11,266 nucleotides of DNA. It comes from Bacteroidales bacterium UBA1725. Lineage in GTDB: Bacteria; Bacteroidota; Bacteroidia; Bacteroidales; UBA932. The notes beneath the pieces were generated by a model. The model made no database searches. It was given only the letters and a program-made list of their open reading frames with translations, and had not been told where the DNA came from. The stretch lies in contig DCIN01000006.1 of NCBI GenBank assembly GCA_002315815.1, positions 10,831 through 22,096 on the forward strand. The letters run 5' to 3'. Positions within the stretch are counted from its first letter, which is position 1. Each line of letters starts with the position of its first letter. Shown here in pieces: positions 1 to 4,615 of this stretch. The translations under genes were made by a program, and so were the position numbers.

Positions 1-139
1 CAGGAGCGGCTGCAGGAGCGTTTTCAAGTTCCACATTGTATGATACACCATTTACTGTGACATCGGCATTCTTGCCTTCTATTCCGTTGATGGCCACCTT
101 ATACTCGTTGCCATTGATTTTGAATGTATATTCTTTCAT
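1..139 (-). CDS. Biotin carboxyl carrier subunit of methylmalonyl-CoA decarboxylase, N-terminal part (cut by window edge)
   Basis: Only the first 46 codons are present; the gene continues past position 1. The start is the ATG at 139-137, two bases after the stop of the upstream OadG gene. The peptide opens MKEYTFKINGNEYKVAING, has a second short beta-rich stretch (VTVNGVSYNVELE), and enters an Ala/Pro-rich run (NAPAAAP) at the edge. This is the usual N-terminal layout of the small biotin carriers of Na+-pumping decarboxylases: a short beta segment, a flexible Ala/Pro linker, then a biotinyl domain with a modified lysine in an MKM motif. The biotinyl domain lies outside the window, so the motif cannot be checked. 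In the complex the carrier shuttles CO2 from the carboxyltransferase (MmdA) to the membrane decarboxylase. The gene order mmdA, oadG, carrier supports the assignment. The neighbouring biotin ligase is the likely modifying enzyme (inference). Confidence 0.85.
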   Translation of the reverse strand, partial: MKEYTFKINGNEYKVAINGIEGKNADVTVNGVSYNVELENAPAAAP

Positions 140-141
140 AA

Positions 142-579
142 TTATCTTTGTTTTCTTAAGTTCAACATCTTGTTTCCCCAAGCGCTCTGGCAGGGTTTTA
201 TTGTGAGCACGAACGGGCCACCGTCGTGTGAGTTGCAGCTGATGTGCAAATGCAGCGCGGTGGCGATGGCGGCATAAACCTCATCACCTCCGTTCATCTG
301 AAGGGCCAGGGCTATGGCTGTAGCCACCTCGCCATCCACCTTCCCGGATACCTTACTGACGGCTGCCACCTTCTTTTGCTTCGGAGCTTTCTTGTATTTC
401 CCCGAGAAAATGTTTCCGGACAGAGTGTAGATGAAGCACAATATGATCAATCCGAGGAATACGGCACTTACTGCAATGATGGTAAGTGTGAAACCGTGCG
501 GGTCGGTCCGGGCAAGTTCAACAGCCTTATCCGTGATGGTGTGCCCGTTAGGCAATGTATTGGCTATCAAACTTATCAT
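142..579 (-). CDS. OadG-family small membrane subunit of Na+-pumping methylmalonyl-CoA decarboxylase
   Basis: A 145-residue protein with a short N-terminal segment, one clear membrane helix at about residues 30-54 (TLTIIAVSAVFLGLIILCFI), a basic Lys-rich stretch (about 61-76), then a soluble C-terminal part including EVATAIALAL (84-93), DEVYAAIATALHL (99-111) and a basic end (LNLRKQR). This matches OadG/MmdD-type gamma or delta subunits, which hold the soluble carboxyltransferase to the membrane beta subunit. It is longer than the roughly 80-residue proteobacterial OadG. The extended C-terminus appears to be a Bacteroidota form, from memory of the family. The start ATG (579-577) overlaps the mmdA stop in an ATGA arrangement, and the carrier gene starts two bases after its stop, so the three genes are probably co-transcribed and translationally coupled. 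No separate promoter box was seen in front of it. Confidence 0.86.
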   Translation of the reverse strand: MISLIANTLPNGHTITDKAVELARTDPHGFTLTIIAVSAVFLGLIILCFIYTLSGNIFSGKYKKAPKQKKVAAVSKVSGKVDGEVATAIALALQMNGGDEVYAAIATALHLHISCNSHDGGPFVLTIKPCQSAWGNKMLNLRKQR

Positions 580-2129
580 AACGGCAGATTATCGTGTTTC
601 TTGGCAGGAACGCTCTGCTGCTTGCCTCTAAGTGCTTCAAGAGCGCGAATCACGCGGAAACGTGTGGTTGCCGGCTCAATTACATCTTCGATGTAGCCCT
701 TCTGTGCTGCCTGATAAGGATTTGCGAAGAGGTCATTGTACTCGGCAGTGCGTTCGGCTTTGAGCTGCGCCCTCTTCTGCGGATCTTCCTCGTCCTTCAG
801 TTCTTTTCCGTAAAGAACACCAACGGCACCGTCGGCACCCATAACTGCAATGTTGGCAGAAGGCCAAGCGTAGTTGATATCACCGCGCAGCTGTTTGCAG
901 CTCATCACGATATGGGCTCCACCGTAGCTCTTGCGCAGAGTTACTGTAACCTTGGGAACAGTGGCCTCGCCGTATGCATAGAGAAGTTTTGCTCCGTGGG
1001 TGATGATGCCGCCATATTCCTGCTGCGTGCCGCAGAGGAATCCGGGAACGTCCACAAGAGTCACGAGAGGAATGTTGAATGCGTCGCAGAAGCGTACGAA
1101 TCTGGCAGCCTTGCGGCTTGCGTTGATGTCGAGCACTCCGGCCATAGCCTTTGGCTGGTTTGCAACAACTCCTACGCTCTGACCGTTCATATGGGCGAAA
1201 CCCACGATGATGTTCTTTGCGTATGAAGCGTGCACCTCAAAGAAATCGCCATCATCAACTATGCTGTTGATAACGGTGTACATATCGTATGCCTGATTGA
1301 TGTTTTCCGGAATGAAAAAATTGAGAGAGTCTTCGAGCCTGCCGACAGGGTCGTTTGTAGGCTTGAGAGGTGCTTCTTCCAGATTGTTTTGAGGGAGGAA
1401 GGAAAGGAGCTTCTTCAAGGATGCAATGGCTTCAGTCTCATTGTCGGCGGCAAAATGTGCCACACCGCTCTTGGATGTGTGAATCCAAGCACCGCCAAGG
1501 TCCTCCTGGCTCACCACTTCTCCGGTTACGCTCTTGACAACGGACGGTCCGGTGAGGAACATATAGGAGGTGTCCTTGACCATAAGTGTGAAGTCGGTCA
1601 GAGCAGGGGAATAAACTGCTCCGCCGGCACAAGGGCCGAAGATACCGCTGATCTGGGGGATAACTCCCGAACAAAGAATATTTCTTTCGAATATTTCGGC
1701 ATATCCCGCAAGTGCGTCGATGCCTTCCTGAATACGTGCTCCGCCAGAGTCATTGATTCCGATAAAGGGTGCTCCACACTGTATGGCCATATCCATAACT
1801 TTGCAGATTTTCTCTGACATTGTCTTGCTCAAAGAGCCACCGCTGACGGTGAAATCCTGAGCAAAAACGTAAACGATACGACCATCAATCGTACCTCTTC
1901 CGGTTACAACACCATCTCCGTCGGTATGGGATTTTTCCATACCGAAGTTGGTGCAACGGTGCTGGACGAAGGTGTCGAATTCTTCGAAGCTGCCTTCGTC
2001 AAGCAATAGAGCCAGACGCTCGCGTGCGGTCAGCTTTCCTTTCTCGTGCTGTGCATCGATTCTTTTCTGACCTCCGCCAAGCTCGGCTTTGGCTCTGCGT
2101 GCCTTGAGAGAACTGAGTTTGTCTTCCAT
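576..2129 (-). CDS. mmdA: Methylmalonyl-CoA decarboxylase alpha subunit (carboxyltransferase; PccB/MmdA family)
   Basis: A 517-residue crotonase-fold carboxyltransferase of full family length. It transfers the carboxyl group from methylmalonyl-CoA to the biotin carrier; the membrane subunit then releases CO2 and exports Na+. Visible landmarks are the N-terminal basic region with LTARERLALLLDEGSF (33-48), FAQDFTVSGGSLS (89-101), the acyl-CoA oxyanion-hole loop GINDSGGARIQEG (124-136), GPCAGGAVYSPALTDF (165-180), TGPSVVKSVTGE (193-204), and in the C-terminal half VDVPGFLCGTQQEYGGI (359-375) and YGGAHIVMSCK (402-412). The family alone cannot separate decarboxylase from propionyl-CoA carboxylase beta subunits; the downstream OadG and small carrier genes decide for the decarboxylase. 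In many Bacteroidales an epimerase gene (mce) sits just upstream; here it does not, and a biotin ligase does. The start at 2129 fits the usual N-terminus of the family. Confidence 0.93.
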   Translation of the reverse strand: MEDKLSSLKARRAKAELGGGQKRIDAQHEKGKLTARERLALLLDEGSFEEFDTFVQHRCTNFGMEKSHTDGDGVVTGRGTIDGRIVYVFAQDFTVSGGSLSKTMSEKICKVMDMAIQCGAPFIGINDSGGARIQEGIDALAGYAEIFERNILCSGVIPQISGIFGPCAGGAVYSPALTDFTLMVKDTSYMFLTGPSVVKSVTGEVVSQEDLGGAWIHTSKSGVAHFAADNETEAIASLKKLLSFLPQNNLEEAPLKPTNDPVGRLEDSLNFFIPENINQAYDMYTVINSIVDDGDFFEVHASYAKNIIVGFAHMNGQSVGVVANQPKAMAGVLDINASRKAARFVRFCDAFNIPLVTLVDVPGFLCGTQQEYGGIITHGAKLLYAYGEATVPKVTVTLRKSYGGAHIVMSCKQLRGDINYAWPSANIAVMGADGAVGVLYGKELKDEEDPQKRAQLKAERTAEYNDLFANPYQAAQKGYIEDVIEPATTRFRVIRALEALRGKQQSVPAKKHDNLPL

Positions 2130-2183
2130 ATCTTATAAAACGTAATAATATATTGTCACGGTGCTATGAATAATAAAAGCTTG

Positions 2184-2191
2184 CAAATTTA
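2184..2191 (-). promoter_or_regulatory. Bacteroidota-type -7 box for the mmdA operon
   Basis: Read on the minus strand the site is TAAATTTG followed by C, a match to the Bacteroidota -7 consensus TAnnTTTG. Transcription would begin a few bases downstream, near 2177-2180, giving a leader of roughly 50 bases to the mmdA start. I see no -33 TTTG element at the standard spacing. It lies in the 140-base gap between birA and mmdA, so the mmd operon probably has its own promoter and is not simply read through from birA. The rest of the gap (2130-2269) shows no convincing intrinsic terminator. Confidence 0.55.
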
Positions 2192-2269
2192 CTTGATTTT
2201 GTCCATCCTTTCGCAGTATTTGCTATTGTATTTTTCGATAACGGCAATCGGTTGCTTTCAAAAATGACG

Positions 2270-2866
2270 TCAACATTCAAGTCTGACAACAATCCGGTTG
2301 AACTCTTCAATGATTTCGGATGCACCTCCGGGAGCGGAGGCTTGGGCGCTGCGATGCGCGAGTGCTTCCGACAGCTGACGCAGTTCTTCGTGCGGGTTAT
2401 AATCCAACCCGGTTAAATCTTTGAGGCTCACCGGGTTGGGCAATTCAGAAGGCCAATCTGTCTGGTTGAGGTCCAGCCCTACCCCAATTATTGAGAAATC
2501 AATCATTCCCGAGCGGATGGAGTTCTCTACAAGTATCCCGCAGATTTTCTTCTCTCCGACCCAGATATCGTTAGGCCATTTTATCCAAGGATTGATTCCT
2601 TTCGAATTCAGATAATCACGTATGCCAAGTGCCATTATGGATGTTACAGACAGAGCGTCAGAGGCTTGCAGACTACGGTGCCGCAACAGAATGGAGAAAG
2701 TGAGGTTCTGGCCCGGAGCGGAATGCCAGGTATGTTCGCCCTGACCCCGTCCCGCCGATTGCATTTCGGCGGCGATTATTGTTAAATCTCCGGACTGATT
2801 CAATCGTCTTCTGAGTTCGCTGTTCGTCGAATCGGTACTCTTCAACCAAATTATGCTGCTTTCCAT
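2270..2866 (-). CDS. birA: Biotin--[acetyl-CoA-carboxylase] ligase, catalytic domain only (short form)
   Basis: This 198-residue enzyme activates biotin to biotinyl-AMP and attaches it to the lysine of biotin carrier domains, probably including the decarboxylase carrier encoded next to it. It has STDSTNSELRR (10-20), the nucleotide-loop region SAGRGQGEHTW (37-47), PGQNLTFSILLR (51-62), the conserved WIKWPNDIWVGEKKICGILV (94-113) with the KWPND signature, and GVGLDLNQTDWP (128-139). There is no N-terminal DNA-binding domain (class I ligase). Two things are odd. The loop, GRGRRG in E. coli BirA, reads GRGQGE here. The protein also stops at EEFNRIVVRLEC, about where the usual C-terminal SH3-like domain begins, so it is some 40-50 residues shorter than typical class I enzymes. 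The other reading frames after the stop contain no recognisable C-terminal domain, so this is not one simple frameshift. It may be a minimal active enzyme or a decaying copy. Confidence 0.85.
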   Translation of the reverse strand: MESSIIWLKSTDSTNSELRRRLNQSGDLTIIAAEMQSAGRGQGEHTWHSAPGQNLTFSILLRHRSLQASDALSVTSIMALGIRDYLNSKGINPWIKWPNDIWVGEKKICGILVENSIRSGMIDFSIIGVGLDLNQTDWPSELPNPVSLKDLTGLDYNPHEELRQLSEALAHRSAQASAPGGASEIIEEFNRIVVRLEC

Positions 2867-2889
2867 TGTCCTTGTTTTGAAAAATCCTG

Positions 2890-2897
2890 CAAATATA
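2890..2897 (-). promoter_or_regulatory. -7 box for birA (divergent promoter pair)
   Basis: On the minus strand this reads TATATTTG followed by C, a full match to TAnnTTTG. Transcription would start near 2883-2886, leaving a leader of under 20 bases before the birA ATG at 2866. Together with the plus-strand box at 2930-2937 it forms a perfect 9-base inverted repeat (GCAAATATA ... TATATTTGC). No good -33 element is present at 19-21 bases. Confidence 0.55.
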
Positions 2898-2929
2898 CAA
2901 CCTTACAAGTTTTTCTTGAAAAAACGAGC

Positions 2930-2937
2930 TATATTTG
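2930..2937 (+). promoter_or_regulatory. -7 box for the LysR-carbonic anhydrase operon
   Basis: TATATTTG followed by C on the plus strand matches the Bacteroidota -7 consensus and sits 21 bases before the LysR ATG, so the leader would be only about 15 bases. The two divergent boxes are 32 bases apart, so their upstream contact regions overlap. Within that stretch CAAG-N5-CTTG (2906-2918) is a small dyad that could be part of a LysR operator, but it is too short to be confident. Confidence 0.55.
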
Positions 2938-2958
2938 CGAAGCTCAAGTCTGTTTTAT

Positions 2959-3861
2959 ATGGAACTCAGACAGTTGAAGTATTTCGTCAGAACGGCGCAG
3001 ACTCTGAATTTCTCTGAGGCTGCACGCAGTTTGTATGTCAGCCAAAGCACTCTTTCACAACAGATAAAGTCACTTGAGAATGAGCTTGGAACGATTCTTT
3101 TCCAACGTGATTCCCATTCAGCTTTTCTCACTCAAAGCGGGGAGATGCTCCTGCCTCTTGCAATTCAGACCATACAGTCCGCCGAGGCCTGCAAAGCACA
3201 GATGAATGACCTCAAGGAGATGCTGACCGGTGATCTCAACATAGGTGTGACATACTCTTTCAGCCATATTCTCACAGAAACCGTGAAGAATTTCGTCAAG
3301 GTGTACCCTAACGTCAAGCTCAATATCTTTTATCGGAATATGGTGGAGTTGATGGAGGCGCTCCGTCATAGGGATGTGGATCTGGTGCTGGCGTTCAAGC
3401 CGGACCAACCTTACAGTGAAATTGATTCCCGCGTTCTTTTCAGTGAAAAGTTGTCAGTAATAATGCGCAAAGACCATCCGCTCGCGGGCAGGGAATCAAT
3501 AAGTCTGAAAGAACTCGGCAATTACCGACTTGCAATTCCGGCAAAAGGTCTGCAGGCACGCAACGCGCTTGAGAAGTATATCTGCATAGAGCGCTCCGAC
3601 CTGAATGTCTGTCTGGAAATCAATGAGGCCAATATTCTGCTCGACATTGTCCAGGACAACAATCTGCTGACTATGCTGTCCGAGGCTTCCATACGCGGGC
3701 GTGACCTTCTCAAGAACGTACCTCTTGATCTTCCGTACAATCGGATGCAGGGATGTGTCCACACCCTCAAACGTGCATTTCAAAAGCGAAGCGCAGAAGC
3801 TTTTGTGGAGATGCTTCGCGAAGTTAATATCAATCAGGATTTCTCCGGCAAATGGCAATAG
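2959..3861 (+). CDS. LysR-family transcriptional regulator (CynR-like architecture)
   Basis: A 300-residue protein of normal LysR length. Residues 1-60 form the winged helix-turn-helix (MELRQLKYFVRTAQTLNFSE, then AARSLYVSQSTLSQQIKSLE and the wing ending at LTQSGE). A linker helix follows, then a type 2 periplasmic-binding-like effector domain starting at about GDLNIGVTYSFS (91-102). I chose the ATG at 2959 over in-frame codons from 2935 because MELRQLKYF is the standard LysR N-terminus and the upstream codons overlap the predicted promoter box. The gene overlaps the downstream carbonic anhydrase by 10 bases, so the two are transcribed together. E. coli CynR also controls a carbonic anhydrase gene (cynT), but there is no cyanase gene here. 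The regulator may control this operon, divergent birA, or both (inference); the effector cannot be read from sequence. Confidence 0.9.
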   Translation: MELRQLKYFVRTAQTLNFSEAARSLYVSQSTLSQQIKSLENELGTILFQRDSHSAFLTQSGEMLLPLAIQTIQSAEACKAQMNDLKEMLTGDLNIGVTYSFSHILTETVKNFVKVYPNVKLNIFYRNMVELMEALRHRDVDLVLAFKPDQPYSEIDSRVLFSEKLSVIMRKDHPLAGRESISLKELGNYRLAIPAKGLQARNALEKYICIERSDLNVCLEINEANILLDIVQDNNLLTMLSEASIRGRDLLKNVPLDLPYNRMQGCVHTLKRAFQKRSAEAFVEMLREVNINQDFSGKWQ

Positions 3862-4361
3862 TCAAAGAACTGAATGGCAAGAAACCCATAGTTGGGCAAC
3901 GGTGTTTTCTGGCAGAGAACGCCGCGTTGATAGGTGAAGTCACCGTTGGTGATGACTGCAGTATATGGTATGGAACAGTGCTGCGCGGGGATGTGAACCC
4001 CATTGTGATTGGTGACAGGGTGAACATTCAGGATGGTGCCGTAATCCACACACTCTACAAACGTTCGGTCGTCGAAATCGGCAATGACGTATCCGTGGGA
4101 CATAATGCAGTGATTCACGGTGCAAAAATCGGCAACAATGTGCTCGTGGGAATGGGCGCGATATTGATGGACAACACCGTTGTTCCGGACAATACCGTAA
4201 TAGGTGCCGGTGCAGTTGTTCTCAGCAATCAGATTCTTGAGCCCGGCGTTTATGCCGGCATTCCGGCAAAGAAGGTCAAGGACTCATCCGAGGCCGTTGC
4301 CGCTGCAGCTCATAACAACGCGCAAGGATACCTCCTCTACAAAGACTGGTATAAAGACTAG
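3852..4361 (+). CDS. Gamma-class carbonic anhydrase / left-handed beta-helix protein
   Basis: A 169-residue protein built almost entirely of hexapeptide repeats (for example IGEVTV, IGDRVNIQ, IGNDVSVG, IGNNVLVG, VIGAGAVV), the left-handed beta-helix fold. Gamma carbonic anhydrase residues are in place: Arg45 and Asp47 in LRGDVN, Gln60-Asp61, and the three zinc ligands His66 (GAVIHT), His84 and His89 (SVGHNAVIHG). The expected reaction is CO2 + H2O to bicarbonate + H+ in the cytoplasm, as a trimer. The acidic loop holding the proton-shuttle glutamate in Methanosarcina Cam is absent: His66 and His84 are only 18 residues apart, against 36 in Cam. Such short CamH/YrdA-type proteins often have weak or undetected activity, so the exact substrate is uncertain. 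The ATG at 3852 lies inside the end of the LysR gene, implying translational coupling. The stop is at 4359-4361, just before the B12-controlled promoter. Confidence 0.88.
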   Translation: MAIVKELNGKKPIVGQRCFLAENAALIGEVTVGDDCSIWYGTVLRGDVNPIVIGDRVNIQDGAVIHTLYKRSVVEIGNDVSVGHNAVIHGAKIGNNVLVGMGAILMDNTVVPDNTVIGAGAVVLSNQILEPGVYAGIPAKKVKDSSEAVAAAAHNNAQGYLLYKDWYKD

Positions 4362-4391
4362 CATTAAGACTATTCACTGGGAAAATGTTCT

Positions 4392-4399
4392 TATATTTG
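4392..4399 (+). promoter_or_regulatory. -7 box for the riboswitch-btuB operon
   Basis: TATATTTG followed by C matches TAnnTTTG. The predicted start of transcription (about 4403-4406) falls exactly at the first paired base of riboswitch helix P1 (4406), which supports both calls. No -33 TTTG is visible at standard spacing. Confidence 0.65.
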
Positions 4400-4405
4400 C
4401 ACGTT

Positions 4406-4562
4406 CTATGGTAAGCCGCTTGTCGTGGCTTGAAAAGGGAATCAGGTGAAAAACCTGAGCTGTGCCCGCAGCTGTAAGTTCCGTCAGGGTGTCACTATCT
4501 GTGCCATTGTCCAATCGGATGAGAAGGCGTGACTCTGGAACAAGTCAGAATACCTGCCATAG
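4406..4562 (+). ncRNA. Cobalamin (B12) riboswitch aptamer
   Basis: The conserved core is unmistakable: AAAAGGGAA at 4433-4441, GGTGAAA at 4445-4451, GCCCGCAGCTGTAA (4464-4477; consensus CCCGCnACTGTAA), a GCCA element (4502-4505), GAAGGC (4523-4528), and the B12 box AGTCAGAATACCTGCC (4543-4558). Helix P1 is CTATGGTA (4406-4413) with TGCCATAG (4555-4562), with one G-T wobble. P4 is TCAGG/CCTGA (4442-4446, 4454-4458) and P5 is GCTG/CAGC (4459-4462, 4469-4472) with loop L5 TGCCCG. Cobalamin binding normally represses the downstream uptake genes. Confidence 0.95.
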
Positions 4563-4615
4563 TTAAGTTTAACTGTCGAAACCCGGGGGCAGGTTTCCTT
4601 TTAGATGTTCAAATA
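4563..4615 (+). promoter_or_regulatory. Riboswitch expression platform (P13-type hairpin and alternative pairing)
   Basis: A hairpin GAAACC (4578-4583) / GGTTTC (4592-4597) presents loop CGGGGGCA. Its GGGCA (4587-4591) is perfectly complementary to TGCCC of L5 (4463-4467), as expected for the L5-L13 kissing contact of cobalamin riboswitches. GGCAGGT (4588-4594) is also complementary to ACCTGCC in the B12 box and P1 (4552-4558), giving a mutually exclusive ligand-free pairing. The hairpin is followed only by CCTTTTAG, so intrinsic termination is possible but weak; masking of the translation start 19 bases downstream is the likelier mode (inference). Confidence 0.75.

Noticed and set aside
594..1817. 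Open frames on the plus strand across mmdA (594-1226 and 1230-1817)
   Set aside because: Shadows of the strongly conserved mmdA coding sequence; low-complexity Cys/Val-rich translations without family motifs.
2959..4361. A cyanate detoxification (cynR-cynT-cynS) operon
   Set aside because: There is no cyanase gene, and the anhydrase is gamma-class, not the beta-class CynT.
4578..4604. A simple rho-independent terminator after the riboswitch
   Set aside because: The stem has only six pairs and the T-run is short and interrupted; the L5-complementary loop fits a P13 regulatory hairpin better. Not fully excluded.
4529..4615. An earlier in-frame start for the BtuB-like receptor
   Set aside because: It would begin inside the riboswitch aptamer and put 29 unrelated residues before the signal peptide.
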